A stretch of 64,000 nucleotides of DNA from Streptomyces sp. NBC_00620 (GCF_026341825.1 NZ_JAPENY010000002.1:310001-374000), one strand, 5' to 3'. Positions 16,986 through 25,457 are shown, numbered from the stretch's first letter. The notes: generated by a model from the sequence alone, not told the origin. Numbers and translations: made by a program.

Positions 16986-18008
16986 AGTACGCGCACGGCA
17001 GGGGCAGTCCGCAACGGGCACAGGGGTGATGTCGTGTGCTCGGTGCGCGGTCTCACCAAGACCTACCCGGCCGCGCGCGGACGACGCGGCACTCCCGGTA
17101 CGCCGGAGGTGCGGGCCAACGACGAGGTACGCCTCGACGTCCGGCGCGGTGAGATCTTCGGGCTGCTCGGGCCGAACGGCGCCGGCAAGACGACCCTCGT
17201 ACGGCAGCTGACCGGGCTGCTGCGTCCCGACAGCGGCAGCGTGGAGATCCTCGGGCACGACATCGTGCGCCACCCCGAGCGGGCGGCGCGGCTCCTCGCG
17301 TACCTCGGACAGGAGTCCACCGCCCTCGACGAGCTGACCGTGTCGCTCGCCGCGGAGACGACCGCGCGCCTTCGCGGGCTCGAGCTGCGTGCGGCGCGGG
17401 CCGAGCGGGACGCCGTACTCGACGAGCTCGGCCTCACCTCGATCGCCTCCCGACCCCTGAAGAAGCTCTCCGGCGGGCAGCGGCGCCTCGCCTGCCTCGC
17501 CACCGCGCTCGTGGGGGAGCGGCCGCTGCTCGTCCTCGACGAGCCGACCACCGGCATGGATCCCGTCGCCCGCCGAGCCGTCTGGGCCGCCGTAGACCGG
17601 CGGCGGGCCGAGCACGACACGACCGTCCTGCTGGTCACCCACAACGTCATCGAGGCCGAGACCGTCCTCGACCGGGTCGCCGTCCTCGACCGGGGCCGGG
17701 TCATCGCCTGCGACACCCCGGCCGGGCTGAAGGAGCAGGTCGCGGGCGCGGTACGGGTCGAACTGGTCTGGCGTGAGCGTGCCCCGCTCGATGTTCCCGA
17801 GGTCGCCGCGCTGCGCGAGCACGCCGTCGAGTCCGGGCGGCGCTGGACCCTGCGGCTCGCCCCCGAGGAGGCCCGCGCAGTCGTCGCCACGGTCACCGGA
17901 GGCGCCGCCTTCGCCGCCCTGGACGACTTCACGCTGGCCACGCCGAGCCTGGAGGACGTGTATCTGGCGCTCGGCGGCGACACCACGCAAGGGTTGGTGA
18001 AGGCTTGA
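16983..18008 (+). CDS. ABC exporter ATP-binding protein (DrrA/CcmA type)
   Basis: The 341-residue ATPase has Walker A GPNGAGKTT, signature LSGGQRR, Walker B LLVLDEPTTG and H-loop LLVTHN, plus a C-terminal extension of about 110 residues typical of drug-type exporters. It should power the permease encoded directly downstream at 18133-18954; the gap is 124 bp. The first 35 residues before SVRGLTKTYP are variable. The start at 16983 is chosen from a -10 box, and an in-frame GTG at 17037 is an alternative. The substrate is unknown. Confidence 0.9.
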   Translation: MSTRTAGAVRNGHRGDVVCSVRGLTKTYPAARGRRGTPGTPEVRANDEVRLDVRRGEIFGLLGPNGAGKTTLVRQLTGLLRPDSGSVEILGHDIVRHPERAARLLAYLGQESTALDELTVSLAAETTARLRGLELRAARAERDAVLDELGLTSIASRPLKKLSGGQRRLACLATALVGERPLLVLDEPTTGMDPVARRAVWAAVDRRRAEHDTTVLLVTHNVIEAETVLDRVAVLDRGRVIACDTPAGLKEQVAGAVRVELVWRERAPLDVPEVAALREHAVESGRRWTLRLAPEEARAVVATVTGGAAFAALDDFTLATPSLEDVYLALGGDTTQGLVKA

Positions 18009-18132
18009 GGGTCTTGAGTGTGCGGGGCGCGGGATCCGTACGGGAGTCTGTACGGGAGCTCGCATGGACGGGGTGGAGCTTCGTGGGCCTCGAGAACAGG
18101 ACTGCTGCCGGAGTGAAGAGGAGCAGCTCGAC

Positions 18133-18954
18133 GTGAGTGTCGTACCCGCTGAGGTGCTGCCGGGCAGTGCGCTGCCCGTGGCCGAGGACGTCTGCGATGC
18201 CGCGGAACTGGGGCCTCGTGCGCGGCTGTGGCCGTCGCTGGCCGCCGTGTACCGGGCGCAGCTGTCCCGGGCGCGCGTCGCGCGGATTCCGCTGCTGTTC
18301 GTGGCCACCTTCCAGTCCATCGGGATCATGATCCTGATGCGGGGCGTGGTGGACGGCGGCGGTGAGGCGCAGGCCGTAGTGGCGGGGTCTTCGGTGCTCG
18401 TCGTGGCCTTCGTCGCCCTCAATCTTCTGGCCCAGTACTTCGGACAGCTGCGCGCGAGCGGCGGGCTCGACCACTACGCGACGCTGCCCGTGCCACCGGC
18501 CGCCGTCGTGCTCGGCGCCGCGGGCGCGTACGCCTCCTTCACCGTGCCCGGGACCATCGCCACCGCCGTCTGCGGCTGCCTGCTCTTCGGGCTGCCGATG
18601 GCCAACCTGTGGGTGCTCGTCCTGGTGATCCCGCTCTCGGGCGCCGCGCTCGCCGGGCTCGGGGCGGCCTTCGGGCTGCTCGCGCCGCGACCCGAACTCG
18701 CCACGCTCCTTGGACAGTTGGGGATGTCGGCGGCGCTGCTGCTTGGTGTGCTGCCGGCGGACCGGTTGCCGACGGTCGTGCAGTACGGGCGGGATCTGCT
18801 GCCCTCGACGTACGGGGTCGACGCTCTCGCGCGGAGCTTCGACGCGCATCCCGACTGGGCCCTCGTCCTCGGTGACCTCGGCGTCTGCGCGGGTGTCGGG
18901 GTGGCCTCGCTGGCCCTCGCGACCTGGGCGTACCGCCGGGCGGCCGTCCGGTGA
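18133..18954 (+). CDS. ABC-2 type exporter permease
   Basis: The 273-residue protein has a hydrophilic N-terminal 50 residues and about six membrane helices: residues 58-78 (IPLLFVATFQSIGIMI), around 85-110, 130-155, 160-185, 193-210 and 245-268. This is the ABC-2 layout. It pairs with the ATPase immediately upstream. The GTG at 18133 has GAGGAG about 10 nt upstream; an ATG at 18064 lacks such support. Export of a drug, lipid or polyketide-like compound is typical of such pairs, but nothing here identifies the cargo. Confidence 0.85.
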   Translation: MSVVPAEVLPGSALPVAEDVCDAAELGPRARLWPSLAAVYRAQLSRARVARIPLLFVATFQSIGIMILMRGVVDGGGEAQAVVAGSSVLVVAFVALNLLAQYFGQLRASGGLDHYATLPVPPAAVVLGAAGAYASFTVPGTIATAVCGCLLFGLPMANLWVLVLVIPLSGAALAGLGAAFGLLAPRPELATLLGQLGMSAALLLGVLPADRLPTVVQYGRDLLPSTYGVDALARSFDAHPDWALVLGDLGVCAGVGVASLALATWAYRRAAVR

Positions 18955-18976
18955 CGCGGCTGACAGGCGGGCCTGG

Positions 18977-18991
18977 CACGATGTCAGGGTG
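18977..18991 (+). promoter_or_regulatory. Leaderless -10 box for the DUF2567 gene
   Basis: CACGAT at 18977-18982 ends 6 nt before the GTG at 18989, and there is no Shine-Dalgarno sequence. Confidence 0.4.
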
Positions 18992-19645
18992 ACCGCTCCG
19001 CTGACTCCGCCTCCGCCGCCGCATCATCAGCCCTCGCACGACCCCTGGCAGGTTCCGCCTGCCAATGGTGTGGTGGAGGCCGCCGGATATGAACAGGACG
19101 GCCCCGGGATGAAGACCGAAGTGCGCGAGGCCGCCGTGATCGCGGTGGCCGTGGCGCTCGGCGGGGTGCTGCTCGGGGTGCTGTGGTGGTGGCTGGCACC
19201 GTCGGTGCCGCTGATCGCGGACGACACCGCGGTGTACCTCAAGGACACCGAGGGGGAGCAGGCCATCGGGGTCGACGGAACGTTCACTCTGCTGGCGCTG
19301 GCGTTCGGCGCGGTGAGTGCGCTGGCCGTGTTCCTGTGGCGGCGGCGCGGGGGTGTTCCGCTGGTCGTCGCTCTCGCGGTCGGCGGGGTGCTCGGGTCGC
19401 TGCTCGCGTGGCGGATCGGGATCTGGCTCGGGCCCACCCAGGACGTGGTCGCGCATGCCAAGGAAGTGGGCAAGGACGTCATCTTCTCCGCGCCGTTGAA
19501 GCTGGGTGCGAAGGGGGCGATGCTGGCGTGGTCCCTGTCGGCGCTTGTGGTGCACCTCGGGCTGACCGCGCTGTTCGGGCCGCGGGATCCTGATCCGTAT
19601 CTGAGCCCGTACGAGGCTGCGCCGCCGGTGCCTCCGGCGGGGTGA
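18989..19645 (+). CDS. DUF2567-like membrane protein
   Basis: The 218-residue protein has a Pro/His-rich cytoplasmic N terminus (LTPPPPPHHQP). Membrane segments then lie at about residues 48-70, 100-120, 125-146 and 175-195, and the C-terminal tail is Pro-rich. The layout and the loop with SVPLIADDTAVYLKDTEGEQ resemble DUF2567 proteins of actinomycetes, whose role is unknown. It follows the ABC exporter by 34 bp but has its own probable promoter. Family assignment is from memory of the sequence type, so it is moderate. Confidence 0.72.
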   Translation: MTAPLTPPPPPHHQPSHDPWQVPPANGVVEAAGYEQDGPGMKTEVREAAVIAVAVALGGVLLGVLWWWLAPSVPLIADDTAVYLKDTEGEQAIGVDGTFTLLALAFGAVSALAVFLWRRRGGVPLVVALAVGGVLGSLLAWRIGIWLGPTQDVVAHAKEVGKDVIFSAPLKLGAKGAMLAWSLSALVVHLGLTALFGPRDPDPYLSPYEAAPPVPPAG

Positions 19646-19706
19646 CCGGCAGGTGGGGGGTGGGGGTGGTTTTTTCGCCCCCTCCGCCCCTACCCGTCCC
19701 TTGTTC

Positions 19707-19779
19707 CTGGGGCTCCGCCCCAGACCCCGCTCCTCAAACGCCGGAGGGGCTGAAAATCAAACGCCGGAGGGGCTGAAAA
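19707..19779. repeat. Streptomyces-type dispersed intergenic repeat with tandem duplication
   Basis: The stretch joins a hairpin (7-bp stem CTGGGGC/GCCCCAG, 19707-19723) to two perfect adjacent copies of a 23-nt unit beginning TCAAACGCCGGAGG (19734-19756 and 19757-19779). From general knowledge, this GGGGCTCCGCCCC plus CAAACGCCGGAGGGGCTG combination recurs in intergenic regions of many Streptomyces chromosomes. It lies between convergent genes and the hairpin may stop transcription. Confidence 0.75.
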
Positions 19780-19782
19780 TCT

Positions 19783-19857
19783 TCACGCCGGCCGGTGGCC
19801 GTGGTTGGAGCGGCCCTTCTTGATGCGCCATTTGCGTTTTCGTGTTTTCTTCGACAT
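19783..19857 (-). CDS. 24-aa basic ribosomal protein, bL37-like
   Basis: A 24-residue protein, MSKKTRKRKW followed by RIKKGRSNHGHRPA. It is almost entirely basic. The end SNHGHRPA matches the NHGKRP ending of the mycobacterial large-subunit protein bL37 (known from Mycobacterium smegmatis ribosome structures), which also starts with a Lys/Arg block. It would sit in an rRNA cleft of the 50S subunit. The stop lies 4 bp beyond the dispersed repeat. Upstream on the minus strand a GCACGAAGGGC element may act as Shine-Dalgarno. The homology call rests on the short motif only. Confidence 0.75.
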   Translation of the reverse strand: MSKKTRKRKWRIKKGRSNHGHRPA

Positions 19858-19898
19858 GCCCTTCGTGCTTAGCCGAGGACGGGGTGTTCGTCGAGGGG

Positions 19899-20399
19899 TC
19901 ACGCACGGCCGATGGGGGCGGCGACCGCTTCCGTGAGATCGGTGAGGTCGGAGGGGGAGAGCTCCACCTCCAGGCCGCGGCGGCCCGCCGAGACGCAGAT
20001 CGTGGTGTGGGCGGCGGCCGAGGCGTCGAGGACCGTGGGGAGCTTCTTGCGCTGGCCGAGGGGGGAGATGCCGCCGCGGACGTACCCCGTGGTGCGCTCG
20101 GCCGCCGCCGGGTCCGCCATCGCGGCACGCTTGCCGCCGACCGCCGTGGCCAGCGCCTTCAGGTCGAGGGAGCCGGCCACCGGGACGACCGCGACGACGA
20201 GGGCGCCGTCGACGTCCGCCACCAGCGTCTTGAAGACACGGTCGGGGGAGACGCCCATCGCCTCGGCGGCCTCCTCGCCGTACGAGGGGTGCGCGGGGTC
20301 GTGTTCGTAGGCGTGGACCGTGTACGGGACACCCGCCGCCGTCAGAGCCACGGTCGCCGGGGTGCCCCCGGCCTGCTGCTTCTTCGACTTCTTCGCCAA
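19899..20399 (-). CDS. ybaK: YbaK/EbsC-type aminoacyl-tRNA deacylase
   Basis: The 166-residue protein matches YbaK, which hydrolyses misacylated Cys-tRNA(Pro). Visible landmarks are VALTAAGVPYTVHAYEHDP, EAAEAMGVSPDRVFKTLV, and GGKRAAMADPAAAERTTGYVRGGISPLGQRKKLP, which holds the conserved Lys and the GG-SP loop. The start is a TTG at 20399 reading MAKKSKKQQAGG. No strong Shine-Dalgarno sequence is visible, so the start is uncertain by a few codons. The gene upstream on the same strand ends 17 bp away, so the two may form an operon. Confidence 0.9.
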   Translation of the reverse strand: MAKKSKKQQAGGTPATVALTAAGVPYTVHAYEHDPAHPSYGEEAAEAMGVSPDRVFKTLVADVDGALVVAVVPVAGSLDLKALATAVGGKRAAMADPAAAERTTGYVRGGISPLGQRKKLPTVLDASAAAHTTICVSAGRRGLEVELSPSDLTDLTEAVAAPIGRA

Positions 20400-20416
20400 G
20401 GTGCCGATGCCTTACG

Positions 20417-21157
20417 TCAGTTGAGACTCGTCGGGCCGCGCGTCAGGTCCGACGCCGGCAACGACGGCAGATTACGGATGATCGCGGTCTCCGCGCGCAG
20501 GAGTTTCAGCTCCTCGCGCAGGCGGGCGGCGGTGTCCGGGGTCCCCAGCAGCCGCTGCTTCGCCGGGATGTCCAGCATGACGGCGGCGGCCACCAGGTAG
20601 GAGACCACGGCGGGCTCGTCCGGAAGGTCGGCGCCGGTGGTCAGGGAGCGCTCGCGGGCACCCGCCAGACGCTTCTGGTACTGGCGGAAGGCCCGCAGGA
20701 CGCCCTCGGCGAGCGCGCCGGCCTCCTCGCCCGGGTCCTCGGGCAGCTCCTCCAGCTCGGCCGTGAGGAACGCGCCGGAGGTGTCGACCGAGACCAGCCG
20801 CACGCGTGTCGTCCCCGTCGCCAGCACCTCGAAGCTGCCGTCGGGGCGCTCCCGGATGGTCGCCGCGTCCGCGATGCAGCCCACCTCGTGGAAGGCCTTG
20901 GCCGGGTCGTCGCCGAAGCCGGCGGCGGGCCCGCGCTCGGGCACCGCCGTCTGGTCCGGCATGCCGGGGGCGGTGGGCGCGACCTCGTGGCCGTCGCGGA
21001 TGGCGACGACGGCGAACCGGCGCGGTTCGTCCTCGGGGGTCTTCAGCAGATCGCGCATCATGGCGCGGTAGCGCTCCTCGAAAATGTTCAGAGGAAGCAC
21101 GAGCCCCGGGAACAGAACCGAGTTCAGGGGGAAGAGCGGGAGCCGGACGGTGGTCAC
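20417..21157 (-). CDS. LON substrate-binding-domain protein (LonB/PUA-like)
   Basis: The 246-residue protein is a free-standing version of the N-terminal domain of Lon protease without ATPase or protease parts. It opens LPLFPLNSVLFPGLVLPLNIFEERYR, the diagnostic start. It continues with VGCIADAATI and RPDGSFEVLATGTTRVRL, and ends with a helical region. Such proteins are common in actinomycetes and are presumed adaptors or peptide binders. The start is GTG at 21157. It is 11 bp downstream of the helical-repeat gene, suggesting one transcript 22200 to 19899. Confidence 0.88.
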   Translation of the reverse strand: MTTVRLPLFPLNSVLFPGLVLPLNIFEERYRAMMRDLLKTPEDEPRRFAVVAIRDGHEVAPTAPGMPDQTAVPERGPAAGFGDDPAKAFHEVGCIADAATIRERPDGSFEVLATGTTRVRLVSVDTSGAFLTAELEELPEDPGEEAGALAEGVLRAFRQYQKRLAGARERSLTTGADLPDEPAVVSYLVAAAVMLDIPAKQRLLGTPDTAARLREELKLLRAETAIIRNLPSLPASDLTRGPTSLN

Positions 21158-21168
21158 GACGGGAAAGC

Positions 21169-22200
21169 CTAATGGTCTCCGGAGCGGGCGCGTCCGCTGT
21201 GCTCACTCCGTGGATGCAGGGGCATGCCCGCGGCGACCTCCAGACGGACGCCGTCGCGCAGTTCCAGGAACTGGCCGAGGGGATCGTCGGAGACCCGGTC
21301 CCAGGGGAACGACGTCGCGTACGGGCCGATCAGGCGCAGCTGCTCCAGGGCGTCCTCCCAGCGTTCCAGCCTGACCAGGACGTACGCCAGGAGGTTGCGG
21401 ACCTCCGCGGGCCACGAGTCCCCTGCGGCGTACGTCGCCGAGACCGCGATCGCGAGGTCGGCCGCAGCGTCGAGGCGCTCGCGCAGCACCAGCGCCCCGC
21501 CGCCCTCGGTCAGGTAGGCGAAGGCGGCGCGCACCGGCAGCGCCTGCACCAGGGAGCCGGGCAGCGCGTCCTGCGCGGCCCGCTCGGCGAAGTCGAAGCA
21601 CTCGCGGTGCGAGCCGTACCAGGCGGCCGACAGATACCGCAGGGCGGCCACATGGCAGCCGTAGTGGTGCGGGGAACGGCGTACGGCCTCGCCCCACAGC
21701 TGCTCGAACTCGGTGTGCCCGGCGTTCGTGCCGCGGGCCTGGTCGAGCGCGATCCGCCAGGGCACCGGGTCACGCGGATCGCCCTCCGCCGCGGCGGAGA
21801 TCAGCGGGCCGACCTCGCGCAGCAGCTCCACGCGGGCCGGGGACTCCCAGCCCCGGGACACCGCCAGCTCGGCCTTGACCAGCAGGGCGTCCGGGTCGTG
21901 CGGGGAGGCGTCCTGCCATGCCCGGAGCCAGTCGTCGCGGGAGCGCGCGAAGGTGGCGAGTCGCATCGCGTACCGGTCGCGGTCCTCCCACTCGGCGGCT
22001 TCACGCGTGGTGGTGAGCAGCTTGGCCGCGGGGGTGTACTCGCCTCGGCCGGCCGCGACGAGGACGGGACCGAGCCGTTCGTCCGGGGCGTCGAGCAACA
22101 CCTCGTCGTCGGCGGGCAGCCCGGCGGCGAGGCCTGAAGCGTTCCGGGCCATCCGGGCGGTGCGGATGAACGCGCGCAGCAGTGCCATGGTGGAGACCAT
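21169..22200 (-). CDS. Helical-repeat protein of unknown function
   Basis: I do not recognise a named family. The 343 residues are predicted almost wholly alpha-helical, with TPR-like pairs such as RDRYAMRLATFARSRDDWLRAW, DALLVKAELAVSRGWESPARVELL, ALRYLSAAWYGSHRECFDFAERA and NLLAYVLVRLERWEDALEQLRLIG. It is soluble with no signal peptide. Two starts are possible, GTG/ATG-type at 22200 (MVSTMALL) and ATG at 22188; neither has a clear ribosome binding site. The TPR-like architecture suggests a protein-binding scaffold (inference). Confidence 0.75.
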   Translation of the reverse strand: MVSTMALLRAFIRTARMARNASGLAAGLPADDEVLLDAPDERLGPVLVAAGRGEYTPAAKLLTTTREAAEWEDRDRYAMRLATFARSRDDWLRAWQDASPHDPDALLVKAELAVSRGWESPARVELLREVGPLISAAAEGDPRDPVPWRIALDQARGTNAGHTEFEQLWGEAVRRSPHHYGCHVAALRYLSAAWYGSHRECFDFAERAAQDALPGSLVQALPVRAAFAYLTEGGGALVLRERLDAAADLAIAVSATYAAGDSWPAEVRNLLAYVLVRLERWEDALEQLRLIGPYATSFPWDRVSDDPLGQFLELRDGVRLEVAAGMPLHPRSEHSGRARSGDH

Positions 22201-22372
22201 TGAAAACCGCAGGTCGGAGCTGTACCAGGGGGGCGCTGTGAAGCTTTCGTAACCGTCAATAGGTTGTATGGAAGATAGTCAAGGGCGAGTAAAAGGTGAC
22301 TGATGTTCTACTGGTGATTTCCTGTCATGAGCCTGTCGGCCGGTGAGCCCGCAGCCGCAGGTCGGCCGCGTG

Positions 22373-23953
22373 TCAGCCGCGCCGCAGCAGCCGTGTCGCC
22401 CCGGCCGCCACCGTCGTCGCCAGGATCCAGCCAAGGAGGATCACCACCGCGGACAGCCACTGCCAGCCGCCGCGCAGCTGCCAGAAACCCACCTGGCCGA
22501 GGTCGATCACCGGCAGCAGCAGGTCCAGGGCGAACAGGGAGGAGTTCCACGGCGGATGCTCGCCGCTCTTCATCGGCGGGTGGCTGGCGTGCGAGAACGC
22601 GATCGAGGTCGCCGCCCACAGCACCGCCATCCACAGGGCGGCCCGCCCGGGCCGGTACCCGTAGGCGACCGTCCAGTCCTGCGCGTACCCCCAGAGCTTG
22701 GCGGCGAGCGGCAGCGTCTCGCGGCGGCGGCGCTGCTTGGCGAGCAGCACCTCGCGCGCGTCCTCGTCCTCGCCGGAGTTGCGCAGCACGGCGGCCAGGC
22801 GCTCGTACGGCTCCGGGTTGTACTCGGCGGTCGCCGCCGCCACCCACTCCAGGCGCCGGGTCAGCGGGAACGCGCCCTGCGGCACGAGGTTCTCGTAACC
22901 GAAGCCGCCCATGTGGAGGCCGCCGGGCCCCGGCCAGCTGGCCGCCCGGTCGACCAGGTTGACCACCTTCGCGCCCGACAGCACCACCTTGCCGCGCTCG
23001 GGTCTCTCCCCGAGGAAACGCAGCTCGGGCGTCTGGACCCGGCGCAGCGACAGCTCCTGGTCGTCGTCGAAGAGGAAGCGGGCCCGCTCCAGGTCGAGTG
23101 CGTCCCCGAACCGCCCGTCGTCAAGACGGATCCCGCCCTGGCACTCGAACCGCTGCACCACCGTGCCGCGCGCCGGGGTGGTCCCGCTGGTCAGGATGGG
23201 ATTGCCGACGCCCGCAGGGGTCATGTACAGCGTGCGGTTGACGGTCAGCTGGGGGGCGTTCAGCGCGAGACGCGTGTACGGGTTGCTCAGCTTGCTGCCG
23301 CGCAGGCTGAGCGACACGCCGACGGTGGCGCCGCGCAGACTCAGTTCTCCGTGCGACTCCAGCATCTCGGCCTGCAGGTCCTGCCCGACGGTCATGCCGT
23401 CGCCGGTGATCGAACGCCCGCGCCGGTCGCGGTAGACCACGGCCTGGTTGAGCAGCAGATCGGTGCCGATGTGCGCGTCGGTGAGGCGTACCCCGTTGTG
23501 GAAGCGGCAGCGCGGCAGATGCAGGTCGCCCTCGGTGTGCAGGCGGGCCGCCTCCAGGCGGGGCACCGAGCAGTCCACCAGCCGTACGGTCTGGAACCGG
23601 GCCTCCGGTAACAGGATCTCCTTCTCGAACCGGCACCCCTTCAGCTCGACGTACGGCACCACGGTCCCGCCCGCGAGATCGAGCACGTCGGTGATCTGCA
23701 CGCCGGTCAGCTTCAGGGAGGCCACGCGGCCCTGGAGCGCGGGGGGCCCGTCGAGCAGCAGCCACGCCACGATCCGGGCCCGCACACTGCGCTCGGGACC
23801 CCAGGGATGGCCGCCGTGCGGATCGTCGGCGGTCGTGTCCCCGCTGCGCAGGTCGTACACGCTGCCGTTGCGGAAGGACTGCCACATTCCGGCCTCGGCG
23901 GCGGTCAGCTCGTCCGGCAGGTCCCCATTGCGGATGCCGGCACCCTCACTCAC
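22373..23953 (-). CDS. Beta-helix-like repeat protein with C-terminal membrane domain
   Basis: The 526-residue protein has a soluble region of about 400 residues in which strands recur about every 20 residues. They read like a right-handed beta helix: VASLKLTGVQITDVLDLAGG, VELKGCRFEKEILLPEARF, HLPRCRFHNGVRLTDAHIG, LSLRGATVGVSLSLRG. A helical segment with KQRRRRETLPLAAKLWGYAQD follows, then hydrophobic segments near residues 440-460, 470-495 and 500-520. The layout resembles pentapeptide-like sensors fused to a small membrane module. Some relatives carry the label membrane-associated oxidoreductase, but no nucleotide- or flavin-binding motif is visible here. The start is at 23953, divergent from hisD. 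Confidence 0.75.
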   Translation of the reverse strand: MSEGAGIRNGDLPDELTAAEAGMWQSFRNGSVYDLRSGDTTADDPHGGHPWGPERSVRARIVAWLLLDGPPALQGRVASLKLTGVQITDVLDLAGGTVVPYVELKGCRFEKEILLPEARFQTVRLVDCSVPRLEAARLHTEGDLHLPRCRFHNGVRLTDAHIGTDLLLNQAVVYRDRRGRSITGDGMTVGQDLQAEMLESHGELSLRGATVGVSLSLRGSKLSNPYTRLALNAPQLTVNRTLYMTPAGVGNPILTSGTTPARGTVVQRFECQGGIRLDDGRFGDALDLERARFLFDDDQELSLRRVQTPELRFLGERPERGKVVLSGAKVVNLVDRAASWPGPGGLHMGGFGYENLVPQGAFPLTRRLEWVAAATAEYNPEPYERLAAVLRNSGEDEDAREVLLAKQRRRRETLPLAAKLWGYAQDWTVAYGYRPGRAALWMAVLWAATSIAFSHASHPPMKSGEHPPWNSSLFALDLLLPVIDLGQVGFWQLRGGWQWLSAVVILLGWILATTVAAGATRLLRRG

Positions 23954-24075
23954 GGTTTTTCCCTTCCTCCCCAGCTACAGGCGTCCTCCCCAGCTACTCG
24001 CGGGTTTCGGACAACCGTTCAATGCCCGCTGGGTGACGCCCCGAACGCTAACGGTGAAGCTGATCTTCCGGGGCT

Positions 24076-24094
24076 TGTATCAGCCATTGATACA
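24076..24094. promoter_or_regulatory. Palindromic operator candidate upstream of hisD
   Basis: A perfect 7-bp inverted repeat TGTATCA-N5-TGATACA spans 19 bp. It lies 27 bp upstream of the -10 box of hisD, near the expected -35 region, and could be bound by a dimeric repressor. It is the most symmetric element in this divergent region. Confidence 0.55.
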
Positions 24095-24121
24095 GGCGTC
24101 CGGCGCCTTATCGCCGTCTGA

Positions 24122-24137
24122 GAGAATTGGGCACGTG
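24122..24137 (+). promoter_or_regulatory. Leaderless -10 box of the his operon
   Basis: GAGAAT at 24122-24127 ends 7 nt before the GTG of hisD. No Shine-Dalgarno sequence is present, so the operon mRNA probably begins at the start codon. That would leave no room for a leader-peptide attenuator. Confidence 0.6.
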
Positions 24138-25457
24138 ATCTCCCGAATCGATCTGCGCGGCGACGCCCTCCCCGAGGGCCCCGCTCTGCGCGACCTGCTG
24201 CCCCGAGCCGACTTCGACGTCTCGGCCGCCCTGGAGAAGGTGCGTCCGATCTGCGAGGCCGTGCATCATCGGGGAGACGCGGCGCTGATCGACTACGCGG
24301 AGAAGTTCGACGGCGTACGGCTCGAGTCCGTACGGGTCCCGGCCCAGACGCTCACGGACGCCCTGGAGCAGCTCGACCCCGCCGTGCGCGCGGCCCTGGA
24401 GGAGTCCATCCGCCGCGCCCGCATCGTCCACCGCGAGCAGCGCCGCACCACGCACACCACCCAGGTCGTGCCCGGCGGCTCGGTCACCGAGAAGTGGCTG
24501 CCGGTCGACCGGGTCGGGCTGTACGCGCCCGGCGGCCGGTCCGTCTACCCGTCGTCCGTGATCATGAACGTGGTCCCGGCGCAGGAGGCCGGCGTCGAGT
24601 CGATCGCCCTCGCCTCGCCCGCCCAGGCCGAGTTCGGCGGCCTGCCGCACCCGACGATCCTCGCCGCCTGCGAGCTGCTCGGCGTCGACGAGGTGTACGC
24701 GGCCGGCGGCGCCACCGCCGTCGCGATGTTCGCGTACGGCACCGAGTCCTGCCCGCCCGCCAACATGGTCACCGGCCCCGGCAACATCTGGGTCGCCGCC
24801 GCCAAGCGCTACTTCGCGGGCAGGATCGGCATCGACGCCGAGGCCGGTCCCACCGAGATCGCGATCCTTGCCGACGAGAGCGCCGACCCGGTGCACGTCG
24901 CCTCCGACCTGATCAGTCAGGCCGAGCACGACCCGCTGGCCGCCGCAGTCCTCGTCACGGACTCCGTGGAACTGGCCGACGCGGTCCAGAAGGAGCTCGA
25001 GCCGCAGGTCGCGGCGACCAAGCACATCGAGGACCGGATCGTTCCGGCGCTGGCCGGCAGGCAGTCTGCGATCGTCCTTGTCGACGGCATCGACGAGGGC
25101 CTGCGGGTCGTCAACGCGTACGGCGCCGAGCACCTGGAGATCCAGACGGCCGACGCGAGCGCGGTCGCGGACCGCGTACGGAACGCCGGTGCGATCTTCG
25201 TCGGCCCCTGGGCGCCCGTCTCGCTGGGCGACTACGCGGCCGGCTCCAACCACGTGCTCCCCACCGGCGGCTGCGCCTGCCACTCCTCGGGTCTGTCGGT
25301 CCAGTCCTTCCTGCGCGGGATCCACATCGTGGACTACACACGCGATGCCCTCGCGGAGGTCGCCCACCACGTGGTGACACTCGCGGAGGCGGAGGACCTG
25401 CCCGCGCACGGCGCGGCGATCAAGGCCCGGTTCGAGTGGAAGGTGCCCAGCAAGTGA
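24135..25457 (+). CDS. hisD: Histidinol dehydrogenase
   Basis: Catalyses the last two steps of histidine synthesis, L-histidinol to L-histidine, with two NAD+. The 440-residue protein has the normal length and the family motifs: VPGGSVTEKWLPVDRVGLY, GPGNIWVAAAKRY, EAGPTEIAILADESADP, and SLGDYAAGSNHVLPTGG with zinc- and substrate-binding residues. The GTG start is set by a -10 box 7 nt upstream; the long open frame before it is not part of the gene. Its stop overlaps the hisC start by 4 nt. It is the first gene of the his operon. Confidence 0.98.
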   Translation: MISRIDLRGDALPEGPALRDLLPRADFDVSAALEKVRPICEAVHHRGDAALIDYAEKFDGVRLESVRVPAQTLTDALEQLDPAVRAALEESIRRARIVHREQRRTTHTTQVVPGGSVTEKWLPVDRVGLYAPGGRSVYPSSVIMNVVPAQEAGVESIALASPAQAEFGGLPHPTILAACELLGVDEVYAAGGATAVAMFAYGTESCPPANMVTGPGNIWVAAAKRYFAGRIGIDAEAGPTEIAILADESADPVHVASDLISQAEHDPLAAAVLVTDSVELADAVQKELEPQVAATKHIEDRIVPALAGRQSAIVLVDGIDEGLRVVNAYGAEHLEIQTADASAVADRVRNAGAIFVGPWAPVSLGDYAAGSNHVLPTGGCACHSSGLSVQSFLRGIHIVDYTRDALAEVAHHVVTLAEAEDLPAHGAAIKARFEWKVPSK

